Positions 1-8,531 of a stretch of 34,116 bases of DNA are shown here, one piece after another. The position numbers and the translations under genes were made by a program. This stretch comes from Candidatus Glomeribacter gigasporarum BEG34 (GTDB lineage: Bacteria > Pseudomonadota > Gammaproteobacteria > Burkholderiales > Burkholderiaceae): assembly GCF_000227585.1 (NCBI RefSeq), contig NZ_CAFB01000049.1:1-34116 (forward strand). Reading direction: 5' to 3'. The notes beneath the pieces are model-generated. The model made no database searches, was not told the origin of the DNA, and was given only the letters and a program-made list of their open reading frames with translations. Every line of letters starts with the position of its first letter. The first letter of the stretch is position 1.

Positions 1-1286
1 CTGGACTGGATGGCTCCGCGGCGCGCGTTCTTGCCGGCGTGGCAGATCCGGAAAATGATTTCGATGCGATTAATAAGCGTACGCTTGATCAGACCAAGCA
101 GGACATTGGCCATAATACAACTGAAATCCAGCGCTTAAATGATCAGGTCAGTGGATTTGATGGGCGCATTACTGATAACAGTCAGAGTATTCGGCAACTG
201 AACGACGAAATCAGCGATTTCGATACACAAATCACAACGCATGCTTCAGAAATCAAAGCGCTGGATGAACGTGTGGCAAAGAATACTCAAGAGGTCCTCT
301 GGTTGAAAAAGTATCACCAATCCCCTCCCCGCGAAGGAACGGACTGGATTTCAAAAGATGAAAAAACCGGCGCTATTACGATTGCCCGGACGCAGGAGAG
401 TGAAAGGATCGATTTTTCAGGTATCCGAAGTGGCTTGAGGAATGGCGAGGTTTCCGCCCGTATTCTGACAGGGATTGCTGCGGGTGCGATTAACAAGGAC
501 TCTCGGGAGGCCATCAACGGCTCTCAGTTTTTTACATTGCAGCAGAGAGTGAATGGCCTAGATAAGCGGGCGACGGATATAGAGCATAAACTGGATGCGC
601 TCAATGATACGCCGCCGGTTCGCGATGTTCCTGATCATCGCAATAACACACCGGACCACATCCATGATGACGCCATTGCACATGAAAATATTCGCCAAAA
701 ACCCTCTGTTGCGCCCGGCTCGGAAGGGTTTGCCGCGGGAGAGGGTGCATGGACCACGGGTAAAAACGGCACTGCGCTCGGGGCTAATACGCGCGCATCC
801 GGAGATCATTCAGTTGCACTCGGCGATGGCTCCGTTGCCGAACGTAGTCAAACGGTCTCAGTAGGCTCGGAAGGCCATGAACGGCAAATTACGCATGTGA
901 AAGCGGCTACTAAAGATACGGATGCAGTCAATCTCAAACAACTCAACGAGGGTTTAAGTCATACAGTCGAACAAGCGCAACAATATACCGATGAGCGCTT
1001 TGCAACGGTGCAAAATGCAATGAATCATGTCCAGGCTGAGCTGAATCAGATTGGAAAGGCGGCCTACGCCGGGATTGCAGCCGCAATGGCGATGCCAGAT
1101 CTGACGCCATCGGGGCCAGGACACACCATTGTTGCCGCAGGAGCGGGCAGCTATAAGAGCGGGCGCGCGCTTGCGGTGGGGCTCGCCTACCGTTCCTATA
1201 ACGCACATTGGTTAATCAACAGTGCGATATCGGTGACATCAAGCGGAGATACGGGGTTGCGCGCTCATATCGGCTATGAGTTTTGA
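1..1286 (+). CDS. YadA-like trimeric autotransporter adhesin, C-terminal part
   Basis: The reading frame is open to the left edge, so the gene starts outside the window; an internal GTG at 39 is not a credible start. The first visible residues resemble a YadA/Hia-type connector (LAGVADPENDFDAINKR). A coiled-coil stalk follows with three units exactly 21 residues apart (IQRLNDQV at 126, IRQLNDEI at 189, IKALDERV at 252). Further on are left-handed head repeats (TALGANTRASGDHSVALGDG, about 762-830) and a second connector (DTDAVNLKQL, about 915-945). The last 75 residues form a YadA-type membrane anchor ending in aromatic Phe (GYEF). Family knowledge: three anchors form one outer-membrane barrel that exports the adhesin stalk, which contacts host surfaces or matrix. 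The 3' end overlaps convergent mltB by 13 bp. Confidence 0.93.
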   Translation, partial: GLDGSAARVLAGVADPENDFDAINKRTLDQTKQDIGHNTTEIQRLNDQVSGFDGRITDNSQSIRQLNDEISDFDTQITTHASEIKALDERVAKNTQEVLWLKKYHQSPPREGTDWISKDEKTGAITIARTQESERIDFSGIRSGLRNGEVSARILTGIAAGAINKDSREAINGSQFFTLQQRVNGLDKRATDIEHKLDALNDTPPVRDVPDHRNNTPDHIHDDAIAHENIRQKPSVAPGSEGFAAGEGAWTTGKNGTALGANTRASGDHSVALGDGSVAERSQTVSVGSEGHERQITHVKAATKDTDAVNLKQLNEGLSHTVEQAQQYTDERFATVQNAMNHVQAELNQIGKAAYAGIAAAMAMPDLTPSGPGHTIVAAGAGSYKSGRALAVGLAYRSYNAHWLINSAISVTSSGDTGLRAHIGYEF

Positions 1287-2437
1287 GAACTTTTGAACAG
1301 GTTCTGAGTCATCGCAGGTTTGAAGCGTTGTTTGAGGCGCTGGCTCAGTTGATAAACCGCAGCGGCGTAGAAAAAGCTTTTGTTGTAGCGGGTCAGGATA
1401 TAAAAGTTGCACAATCCGAGCCAATACTCGACCGGCTGGCCGGGCGTTGGCAAGTCAACAACCGTGACGGGTGTATCCAGCTCGGCGCGGAGGTCTAAAA
1501 AGGCTTTATTTAATAATAGGCCCGCTTGCAACAATTGTCCCAGCGTGTGATGCGGCTCAGGACGGCCATCGGCTGTGGCTTGCGCAATGCGCTGGCTGCC
1601 GGAGTCCACTCCAATGTTCCAGACAACCGGACGGCCGGCTTCCCAGCCGTATCGCCGCAGATAATGGGCAATGCTGAGAATGGAATCCGCTGCGCCTGTC
1701 AGCTCAGGCGGGCGGTTTGGTTCATCGCTGCGCGCATATTGAAGGATATTGCTTGGCATGAACTGCGGCATACCGATTGCACCCGCATACGATCCCAAAA
1801 CGCGCGTTGGATCCAGTCCGATATCGCGCGTCCAGACTAAAAAATCTTCAAGATTTTGACGAAATAAGCGGGCGCGTTCCAGCCGGTTCGGCGCAGGCGG
1901 ATAATCAAAGGCCAGCGTCGTCAGCGCGTCGAGCACGTGGAAATTGCCCATTTGGTGGCCATAAAATGATTCAACGCCGATGATTGCGACAATGATCTCA
2001 GGCGGTACGCCGAATGCGCGATCAGCGCGCCGCAACACGGCCTGATGCGCGCGCCAGAAGCGCACGCCTGCGCGAATACGCTTCTCATCCAGGAAGCTTG
2101 ACCGATATACATGCCAATTGCGCTGCTGTTCAGGCGACGCGACCGGCATGACCTGCTTTGCAGAGGTCGCAGAATAACGGGCGCGTGCGAATAGACGGCG
2201 GAGCGCGTGCGCGTCGAAGTCATGACGCGCCGCCATTTCACTGATAAAAGCATCGACCGCCGGATGGTTCGCATAACGCCGCAGGGTAATATCTTCCTCA
2301 AGATTCTGGCCCTGCCCAACAGAGCGTTCGGGCTGGCTTTGGGCGAGCGCAGTATGGCCATGCGCCACCAGCGCAGAGCTTATAAAAAATGATGGGATGC
2401 GCTTAAGAAAAAAGAGTTTGGAAGAAAAACGAATCAT
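1274..2437 (-). CDS. mltB: Membrane-bound lytic murein transglycosylase B
   Basis: Periplasmic SLT family 3 lytic transglycosylase that cleaves peptidoglycan between MurNAc and GlcNAc and forms 1,6-anhydro ends. The diagnostic segment VAIIGVESFYG carries the catalytic Glu, and GAIGMPQFMPSN plus YLRRYGWEAGRPV are family signatures. The frame is open upstream to a TTG at 2509 that overlaps the acyltransferase stop. The ATG at 2437 is preferred because it gives a clean signal peptide (MIRFSSKLFFLKRIPSF then a hydrophobic run, cleavage near TALA-Q). No lipobox Cys is evident, so it is probably a soluble periplasmic form. The last residues (NLFKSSQNS) are encoded by a repeat-like sequence at 1289-1308, so the original C-terminus may have been altered. 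Confidence 0.9.
   Translation of the reverse strand: MIRFSSKLFFLKRIPSFFISSALVAHGHTALAQSQPERSVGQGQNLEEDITLRRYANHPAVDAFISEMAARHDFDAHALRRLFARARYSATSAKQVMPVASPEQQRNWHVYRSSFLDEKRIRAGVRFWRAHQAVLRRADRAFGVPPEIIVAIIGVESFYGHQMGNFHVLDALTTLAFDYPPAPNRLERARLFRQNLEDFLVWTRDIGLDPTRVLGSYAGAIGMPQFMPSNILQYARSDEPNRPPELTGAADSILSIAHYLRRYGWEAGRPVVWNIGVDSGSQRIAQATADGRPEPHHTLGQLLQAGLLLNKAFLDLRAELDTPVTVVDLPTPGQPVEYWLGLCNFYILTRYNKSFFYAAAVYQLSQRLKQRFKPAMTQNLFKSSQNS
1289..1308. repeat. Solo copy of the 6.2-kb element's terminal repeat
   Basis: On the minus strand this reads CTCAGAACCTGTTCAAAAGT, matching 17 of 20 positions of the right terminal repeat of the element at 6244-6537. It sits at the shared 3' end of the adhesin and mltB genes and supplies the last codons of mltB. 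It may be the trace of an excised or decayed copy. A chance match is possible. Confidence 0.45.
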
Positions 2438-2505
2438 GTTAAAAATGCTCAAACTCCGGAAGAAGCCGCCCGCAAGAGGTAGGTCAGATGAGTCCACGTG
2501 AAAAA

Positions 2506-3537
2506 TCAATGCTTAATTTCTGGTTTCCTTGGTTGCAACCTGCGCTTCAAGGAAAGCATCGGCCGCTCAACCCAATGCCATGAAGCCAGTGCAAGTACGG
2601 TTGTACAAATGATCGCCATGCTTAAGCCATTGATAAAACTTATTTTATTCCCGGTCAGCCAGACCATTGTTTGCTGCACAGGAAAGGCATAAATGTATAC
2701 GCCATATGACAAATCTCCAAACCGTCCAAATCTCCGAATCACAGGCGTCGATGCGGCGCCGCACAGAATCACGCCATAAGGCAAGGCAATAAACAGCGCA
2801 ATATAGGGATGTCCCAAGCCCCCAAACGCTGCAGAGAATGCGCAGAGCGCCGCGCCAATAAACAGAGGCTTGGATTCCCAAACGGAGCGAAAGACGTGCA
2901 TACACACGCCATACATAAAAAAGAGGCCGAATTCCTGGTTGAACACTCTGTTTGGATTGTGTTCTGCATGATGAAAACCAAACACATCGCACGCGAAAAT
3001 CAATAGGCCGGCAAGCAGCAGCCATCGGCGTTTGAGTACACCCAAAAGGCCGAGCAGGCACAAGATTGCATACCACCGGACTTCAAGCGGAATCGTCCAG
3101 AGTGCACCATTCACTGACCGTTGATGCGGATTCCCATCAAAAACGCCTGGCAAGAAAAACCGAGCCTTCGTCAGCTTTAATGTCAAAAAATAGTCGCGCG
3201 TTTCAGCAGATAGGAAATATTGTTTGGCGGAAACTGTCGAAATCAGCGGGCCAAGCGCAAATACCGCTAAGAGCGTGACAACACACAACCCAGGCCAAAT
3301 GCGCAAAAAACGGCGCACCGCAAAACGCACAATATTTGGATCCCGTTCCCAGCTTTGGGCGACTAGAAAACCGCTCAATGAAAAGAAAATCAATACGCCA
3401 ATTCCGCCCAAGCTGTGACTCACGCCCCAATCGGGTTCAGAACGCCCCGTAAGCGCAAACTGATGACTGAACAGAACGAGAAAGGCAGCAAAGATGCGAA
3501 TGAAATCAAAATTGTTATTTCTTGTAAACGACTGCAT
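2506..3537 (-). CDS. Acyltransferase 3 family membrane protein (OafA-like)
   Basis: An integral inner-membrane acyltransferase of 343 residues, the usual length for the family without an SGNH domain. The N-terminus NFDFIRIFAAFLVLFSHQFA is the typical first helix with the conserved His. It is followed by GVLIFFSLSGFLVAQSW and, near the C-terminus, the DLSYGVYIYAFPVQQ signature. About ten hydrophobic helices are visible. Family members transfer acetyl or other acyl groups to O-antigen, exopolysaccharide or peptidoglycan; the substrate here cannot be read from sequence. Its stop overlaps a possible TTG start of mltB, so the two are probably co-transcribed. The 174 bp between it and the MscS gene hold no recognised gene. 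Confidence 0.85.
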   Translation of the reverse strand: MQSFTRNNNFDFIRIFAAFLVLFSHQFALTGRSEPDWGVSHSLGGIGVLIFFSLSGFLVAQSWERDPNIVRFAVRRFLRIWPGLCVVTLLAVFALGPLISTVSAKQYFLSAETRDYFLTLKLTKARFFLPGVFDGNPHQRSVNGALWTIPLEVRWYAILCLLGLLGVLKRRWLLLAGLLIFACDVFGFHHAEHNPNRVFNQEFGLFFMYGVCMHVFRSVWESKPLFIGAALCAFSAAFGGLGHPYIALFIALPYGVILCGAASTPVIRRFGRFGDLSYGVYIYAFPVQQTMVWLTGNKISFINGLSMAIICTTVLALASWHWVERPMLSLKRRLQPRKPEIKH

Positions 3538-3711
3538 CTATTTTGGGTAACTGCCTGTGTGAAAACTTATTTTACTTGTTAACCTGTTGAACCTGCCTTC
3601 AGTCGCCCCACAACTTAACATAATATTAATTAGCAGCATTTAATTCGAAGAAAACAACACTCAAGAAGAAAACATCCAATAAATAGTAAGGAGAGCCTGG
3701 AATGATTGTCT

Positions 3712-4803
3712 TTAACATGTGGGACTTCCAATAGCACTGCCTTGCTCTTGCGTATGAATGCGCATATGCGGCAGATAGGATGGATAATGACGCTGAATAA
3801 ATTCAATCAAGCCTTCTCTGATCTTACAGCGCAGATCCCAGTTCAGAGCCGAGTTTGCCGAACTGACCAGCACTCGAAGCTGCATCGCACGTTCACTTGT
3901 ATCGGTCACCTGAAGCACTTGCGCGCGATGATCCCATTCAGGCGCAGCGTTGCATAAGCGGACCAACTCATCGCGCAACGGCTCAAGCGGCAAACGGTAA
4001 TCGACCCACAAAAATATGCTGCCGATAATCTGGGCATTGGTACGCGTCCAATTCTGGAACGGGTTTTCGATAAACCATTGCAACGGTACGATCAAACGGC
4101 GTTGATCCCATAGACGGACCACCACATAACTACTGTGGATCTCTTCAATCCGCCCCCACTCCTCTGCGACGATGACCACATCATCCAGTCTGATGGGTTG
4201 GGTCAGCGCGATTTGCAGGCCGGCAATCAAATTACCCAGCACTGGCCGGGCGGCAATACCGGCAGCCAATCCAACTACCCCAGCGGAAGCAAGCAAAGTC
4301 GCGCCAATCCGATGCACTGCCGGGAACAACATCAAAATGGAGGAGAGGCCAATTAGACCCACAATCGCCATTACGATACGCGTGAGCACACGCACCTGCG
4401 TATGAATGCGTCGCGCGTTCAAATTATCTGAGACATCAATGGGATGCAGATAAGTAATGGTTTCTCCAGCAGCCATCACCATGCGCATCCCAAACCAGGA
4501 CAATACGCCGATGAGTGCGAAGCCGCTCATATCGCGCAGCCATACAATGAGCGACAACTTGGGCGGCACCTCTTGCCAGGCCATTTGCAATGCACATAGC
4601 ACAAGTAGGTATCGGGTCGGCGAATGAATTGCGCGCAGCATGATCGACGGTATAGCGCGCGTTCGCGCCAGACGCGTCAGGACCGTCATGCCTATCCGAT
4701 GCGCGGCCAGCCCGATCAATAGCATGATAATAGTGATCATCGCTACGCCCGCCCATGAAGAAGGCGCAATCGCAATTTTTTGCAAGAAGTCAGAAAAAAG
4801 CAT
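3712..4803 (-). CDS. MscS family mechanosensitive channel
   Basis: Small-conductance mechanosensitive channel that would release solutes across the inner membrane on osmotic down-shock. Four or so N-terminal hydrophobic segments precede the pore-lining helix rich in Gly and Ala (LLASAGVVGLAAGIAARPVL) and the beta domain (QPIRLDDVVIVAEEWGRIEE, then VVVRLWDQRRLIVP), followed by the C-terminal alpha/beta domain. The frame extends to 4848, but the ATG at 4803 is chosen because a strong ribosome-binding site (GGAGGGG) directly precedes it. About 363 residues. The gene lies downstream of tatD on the same strand with a 23-bp gap and may be co-transcribed. Confidence 0.9.
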   Translation of the reverse strand: MLFSDFLQKIAIAPSSWAGVAMITIIMLLIGLAAHRIGMTVLTRLARTRAIPSIMLRAIHSPTRYLLVLCALQMAWQEVPPKLSLIVWLRDMSGFALIGVLSWFGMRMVMAAGETITYLHPIDVSDNLNARRIHTQVRVLTRIVMAIVGLIGLSSILMLFPAVHRIGATLLASAGVVGLAAGIAARPVLGNLIAGLQIALTQPIRLDDVVIVAEEWGRIEEIHSSYVVVRLWDQRRLIVPLQWFIENPFQNWTRTNAQIIGSIFLWVDYRLPLEPLRDELVRLCNAAPEWDHRAQVLQVTDTSERAMQLRVLVSSANSALNWDLRCKIREGLIEFIQRHYPSYLPHMRIHTQEQGSAIGSPTC

Positions 4804-4826
4804 CCCCTCCACCCTAGTTGAACTGT

Positions 4827-5621
4827 TTATATATGCGTGAACGTGCAAGCGCGTTTAAAAAGCGTGAAGAAATTCTCAGTGGTTGCCGTCGCAATTGAAG
4901 TTTCAGTCTCACCGCGCAATTGAGCAACAAAGCGCCCCACATAATGGACAAAGGCAGGCTCGTTGACTGCCCCGCGATGCGGCGCCGGTGCGAGATAAGG
5001 CGAATCTGTTTCAATCAATAAACGCTGAAGCGGAACGCGCCGCGCCACTTCCTGCACTGCGGATGCGTTTTTGAAAGTGACGATGCCGGATATGGAGATA
5101 TGGAAATTCAGCGCGAGCGCTTCCTGGGCCGCATCCCAGCCTTCAGTGAAACAGTGCATCACCCCGCCGACTTCCTCGGCGCCCTCTTCGCGCATGAGGA
5201 TCAGCGTATCCTCAATCGCCGCGCGCGTATGAATAATCAGCGGTAAGCGCAGTGCGCGCGCGGCCCGGATATGCGTGCGGAAACGTTTGCGCTGCCATTC
5301 CGCGGCATCTAGTGTGCGCCCTTCCAGACGGAAATAATCCAGCCCCGTTTCCCCAATGGCCACCACCTTAGAAGACGCCGCGCGCTGCACAAGCCCGTCA
5401 ACATCTGGCTCCTGCACGGAGGCATCCGCCGGATGCACGCCCACCGAAGCGAATACATTATTGTGTCGTTGTGCGAGTGCCAGCACCTCTGGAAAAGCTT
5501 CCAGGTCAATGCCCACGCATAATGCATGGCTGACGGAATGCGCGCGCATATTGTCCAGCAGCTGCGGCACACGTTCAGCCAAACCTTTTAGATTTAGATG
5601 GCAATGTGAATCGACAAACAT
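4827..5621 (-). CDS. tatD: TatD family metal-dependent hydrolase/DNase
   Basis: TIM-barrel amidohydrolase-fold nuclease of 264 residues, full length for the TatD/YcfH family. Metal ligands are visible in order: DSHCHLN at residues 4-10, GETGLDY with the bridging Glu, LIIHTRAA with His, VMHCF with His, and IETDSPYLAP with the final Asp. Family members degrade DNA from the 3' end and have been linked to DNA repair and quality control. In Burkholderia-type genomes tatD commonly follows tmk and holB, as it does here apart from an intervening acetyltransferase gene and a repeat element. Exact assignment among the TatD paralogues is not possible from sequence alone, so the symbol is tentative. Confidence 0.9.
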   Translation of the reverse strand: MFVDSHCHLNLKGLAERVPQLLDNMRAHSVSHALCVGIDLEAFPEVLALAQRHNNVFASVGVHPADASVQEPDVDGLVQRAASSKVVAIGETGLDYFRLEGRTLDAAEWQRKRFRTHIRAARALRLPLIIHTRAAIEDTLILMREEGAEEVGGVMHCFTEGWDAAQEALALNFHISISGIVTFKNASAVQEVARRVPLQRLLIETDSPYLAPAPHRGAVNEPAFVHYVGRFVAQLRGETETSIATATTENFFTLFKRACTFTHI

Positions 5622-5649
5622 AAGGGCGCTCAGAACGGATTTTTCGTGT

Positions 5650-6168
5650 TTAAGAGCCAGAGCATTTTTCAGTCAGATTGCGCCCGACAATCAGCACATC
5701 CTTTGCAATACCGTCCAGTTTGGCAACGCGCGGCAATCGTCCCCAGTCCACAAAACCCAGTGCATAAAAGAGTCTCAGACTTGAGAGGTTATGTGCAAAC
5801 ACAAAGCCAAGCAAGGCTTCAAGACCCAATGAGGGCGCGCATTCAAGCGCGCGTGTCAGTAATTGCCGGCCTAAGCCCTGCCTGCGCCACATTGGATCAA
5901 TATAAATGCTCAGTTCTGCGGTAGCACAGTACACCGGACGTCCATAAAAATCCGAGAAGCTCAGCCAGCCCGCCATTTGGCCCGATGCAGCCTCGGCAAT
6001 CCAAATCGGACGCAACTGTGGAGTGTGCATCTGAAACCACGTCAGCATACTCTCAGGCTTAATGGGTTCAAGATCGCCTGCGGCCTGACGGCTTGGCACC
6101 GTCTCGTTGTAGATTTCCACCATCGCAGGCAAATCATTCAACGTGGCGTTGCGGACAGAGAAATTCAT
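5650..6168 (-). CDS. GNAT family N-acetyltransferase
   Basis: Cytoplasmic acetyl-CoA-dependent N-acetyltransferase of 172 residues, close in layout to phosphinothricin/amino-acid acetyltransferases (MVEIYNETVPSRQAAGDLEP at the N-terminus). The acetyl-CoA pyrophosphate loop is RRQGLGRQLL (motif R/Q-x-x-G-x-G), preceded by the beta strand ELSIYIDP and followed by LFYALGFVDWG. The substrate is unknown; a small amino acid or its sulfoxide/sulfoximine analogue is typical. The gene lies between tatD and holB, 28 bp from tatD, and may read into tatD. Confidence 0.85.
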   Translation of the reverse strand: MNFSVRNATLNDLPAMVEIYNETVPSRQAAGDLEPIKPESMLTWFQMHTPQLRPIWIAEAASGQMAGWLSFSDFYGRPVYCATAELSIYIDPMWRRQGLGRQLLTRALECAPSLGLEALLGFVFAHNLSSLRLFYALGFVDWGRLPRVAKLDGIAKDVLIVGRNLTEKCSGS

Positions 6169-6243
6169 TGCGCCTTCTGAAATTCAGCAAACACAGCATT
6201 CTATTTGAATTATTTCAAGAGATGCAGCAATAAATTTAAATGA

Positions 6244-6537
6244 TTCTGAGAACCTGCCCACAAATCTACTGCGCGGGCATCATGCTACGTCGGTCGGTGC
6301 TCGGAATCCCCGTGTATTCCATATACATTCCGGTTCCTGCGCCGCGCAGGGCGGGGCAGGTCTGCCATCGCTGCGCGATGGAGGCGACCCCAGAGCGGCG
6401 CATTGCCCGCCGGCTTACCGCGCGGCTTGGCCCGCCGCAACAAACCGATCCCGCTTCGCGGGCCCCTCAGGCAGCGTTCCGGCGGGCCCTCCAAGCCTTC
6501 CGCCCGCTCGCTACAATTTGTGGACAGGTTCTGAGAA
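6244..6537. mobile_element. 294-bp inverted-repeat element (MITE-like) at the end of holB
   Basis: Imperfect 22-bp inverted repeats (20 of 22 matching) bound the segment: TTCTGAGAACCTGCCCACAA on the left, and the reverse complement of TGTGGACAGGTTCTGAGAA on the right. No transposase is encoded. The interior is GC-rich and strongly self-complementary (CCATCGC-TGC-GCGATGG; CCCGC-TTC-GCGGG), so the RNA would fold. The right repeat supplies the last codons and stop of holB (SEPVHKL). No clear target duplication is visible. A related solo sequence lies at 1289-1308. It could be a MITE or the two ends of a deleted IS. Confidence 0.6.
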
Positions 6538-7554
6538 AAGCGCGCGGTATTCAGAATACATGACTTCAATCACCAGTCTTGTATTCAATGGATGATGTTC
6601 GACCGCGCGCTGTGCGTTGACATGCCTGAGATAGCGCAGCAGTTGCCGCGTATTCAGAGATTGCGCGCAGCGCTTCAGCGCTTCAGCCTCACCTGGATAA
6701 TAACGCGGCCGGCGGGCCGAATATTGTGCAAGCAGATCATAGAGCCAGCGCTGCAGCCAACCTAATACGTCCGAGACCGGCGCTTTCTGCAGCCTTTCTC
6801 CGCAGGCAAAGGCATCGCACTGCGCGCCGGCGGCCAGTTGATCGAGCATAAAACGGCGCGCGGATGCCGGTGGATCCTGCGCGCCGGCGCGCGCGGCCAG
6901 AGGCGCGCCGCCAGCGGCGGCCAAGACCTCGCCGGCATTATGGATACCCTGACTGTTGAGCCAGACAAGCGCGTCCGCGCGCGCTGGCGCGTGCATCGGC
7001 CAGCGCTGGCAACGGCTGATGATCGTCGCCGGTAATATATCCGGACGCGCGCAGACCAGTAAAAATACGACCTCTGGCGGCGGCTCTTCCAGCGTTTTGA
7101 GCAGCGCGTTTGCGGAAGCGGCATTCAGGCTTTCGGCGGGCGCGAGCACAACCACCCGCCGCCCGCCGCGATGCGCGCTCAGAGAACAAAAATCAATCAA
7201 CGCCCTCACCTGCTCGATTTTAATTTCCGCGCTCTGGACGCGCGCTTTTTCGGCGGTAGAGCCTGTGGAAGCCGTTGCGTTGCCTTTTGCCGATTCCGCT
7301 TTATTTTCGGGACAGACAAAGCGGATATCGGGATGAGTGCCGCGCGCAGACCAGTGACATGCCATACAACGTTCGCAAGGCTGGCCGCCGCTCAATGGCG
7401 TCTCGCAGACGAGCGAGGCGGCGAGGCGGCGCGCAAAACTGGATTTGCCAATGCCAGCGGGACCATGCAGTAATAGCGCGTGCGGCCAGCGCGCGCGCAA
7501 TGTCTGCACGCGGCGCCAGTCATCAGACTGCCAAGGATAAATCGAAATATTCAA
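6511..7554 (-). CDS. holB: DNA polymerase III delta' subunit
   Basis: Clamp-loader delta' subunit (347 residues), part of the AAA+ complex that opens the beta clamp. Visible features are a P-loop ([19 protein letters not shown], residues about 27-45), a Cys-rich zinc module ([19 protein letters not shown]), and the sensor region [19 protein letters not shown] with the conserved SRC-type segment (IISRCQRWP). The start ATG overlaps the tmk stop by 4 bp, so translation is coupled to tmk. The final residues come from the terminal repeat of the 6244-6537 element, so the original C-terminus has been replaced or capped; the AAA+ core is intact. Confidence 0.93.
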   Translation of the reverse strand: MNISIYPWQSDDWRRVQTLRARWPHALLLHGPAGIGKSSFARRLAASLVCETPLSGGQPCERCMACHWSARGTHPDIRFVCPENKAESAKGNATASTGSTAEKARVQSAEIKIEQVRALIDFCSLSAHRGGRRVVVLAPAESLNAASANALLKTLEEPPPEVVFLLVCARPDILPATIISRCQRWPMHAPARADALVWLNSQGIHNAGEVLAAAGGAPLAARAGAQDPPASARRFMLDQLAAGAQCDAFACGERLQKAPVSDVLGWLQRWLYDLLAQYSARRPRYYPGEAEALKRCAQSLNTRQLLRYLRHVNAQRAVEHHPLNTRLVIEVMYSEYRALFSEPVHKL

Positions 7555-8180
7555 AGCTTCTCAATCATTTTTTCGAGCGTCTGACGAATTTCTTCAACGC
7601 TGCGCGTTGCATCGATGCGCACAAAGCGATGCGGAGCCTTGCGCGCGCGGCGCAAGTATGCATCGCGCACCCGCGTAAAGAAGGCGTGAGATTCGGATTC
7701 AAATTTATCCGGCGTCCGGACAGCGCCGCGCCGGGCGCTTGCAATCTCCGCTGGAATATCAAACAGCACTGTCAGATCAGGCTGCAGACCCTGCTGTACC
7801 CACGCCTCCAAAGCGGCAATCCGGGCGCAAGCCAAACCGCGCCCGCCGCCCTGATACGCGAATGTCGCATCGGTAAAACGGTCGCAGAGCACCCAGTCGC
7901 CGCGCTCAAGCGCGGGCTGAATCACCGTGGCAAGATGCTCAGACCGCGCCGCAAAGATCAGCAAGGTTTCTGTTTCCAATTGCATCGGCTGGCGCAGCAG
8001 CCATTCGCGTATTGTTTCACTGAGCGGCGTGCCGCCCGGCTCGCGCGTGGTGAGCAATGAAATACCAAACGGTTTTAAGCGCTCTAAAAGACGTTCACTG
8101 AACCATGACAGCTGCATTGACTTCCCCGCGCCATCGATGCCTTCGAATGTAATCCACTGCCCGCGCGTGGGTTGATCCAT
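7551..8180 (-). CDS. tmk: Thymidylate kinase
   Basis: Phosphorylates dTMP to dTDP with ATP in dTTP synthesis. At 209 residues it is normal length. Motifs in order: P-loop [12 protein letters not shown] (the usual Thr after GK is Ser here), [15 protein letters not shown], the DR motif [18 protein letters not shown], and [15 protein letters not shown]. The start is an ATG with only 8 codons before ITFEG, as in the family. First gene of a tmk-holB pair with a 4-bp overlap, the order usual in Burkholderia-type genomes. Confidence 0.95.
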   Translation of the reverse strand: MDQPTRGQWITFEGIDGAGKSMQLSWFSERLLERLKPFGISLLTTREPGGTPLSETIREWLLRQPMQLETETLLIFAARSEHLATVIQPALERGDWVLCDRFTDATFAYQGGGRGLACARIAALEAWVQQGLQPDLTVLFDIPAEIASARRGAVRTPDKFESESHAFFTRVRDAYLRRARKAPHRFVRIDATRSVEEIRQTLEKMIEKL

Positions 8181-8252
8181 TGTGTTGAATAGAAGTCAAA
8201 AATCGACGAAAAAAATTGTATTAGCCAAGACTTAATCTGACAGTACTACACT

Positions 8253-8400
8253 TAGGAAAGGACTGCATAAAGCTTGGCCTATATGCTTGAGAGAATCCCT
8301 CTATTGCAGAGATATCCGATGACACCCATAAATCCAGGCCCGAGCCTGTCGCGTAAGCGCACACATAAACAAGTCTTTCTAGGGAAGGACTGCATAAAGC
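8253..8400. repeat. Pair of 21-bp direct repeats in a gene-free stretch
   Basis: TAGGAAAGGACTGCATAAAG at 8253 recurs as TAGGGAAGGACTGCATAAAG at 8380 (one mismatch over 21 bp, both ending in C), 127 bp apart. They lie in the gene-free stretch 8181-8531 between tmk and an IS5-type remnant. They may be duplicated IS termini or the product of a local duplication. I see no gene in this stretch. Confidence 0.55.
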
Positions 8401-8531
8401 GAAACTTTGTAAGCTTTTGGAGTTGAATCCCGGTCAGTCGGCCAGCGCCCCCAGTCATTGAGAATTTTTTGTTTATTTGGCGAACCTGTGCGCCATTTTT
8501 CTGCCTGATCCGGGCCCTGCTGTAGCCGCAC

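Noticed and set aside
1284-1308. Hairpin AGAAC...GTTCT between the adhesin and mltB as a two-way terminator
   Set aside because: The stem is only 5 bp and has no T-run on either side; the repeat-family explanation fits better.
6240-6563. 107-codon plus-strand frame inside the inverted-repeat element
   Set aside because: Low-complexity Arg/Pro/Ala composition, begins in the repeat, no ribosome-binding site; a by-product of GC-rich palindromes.
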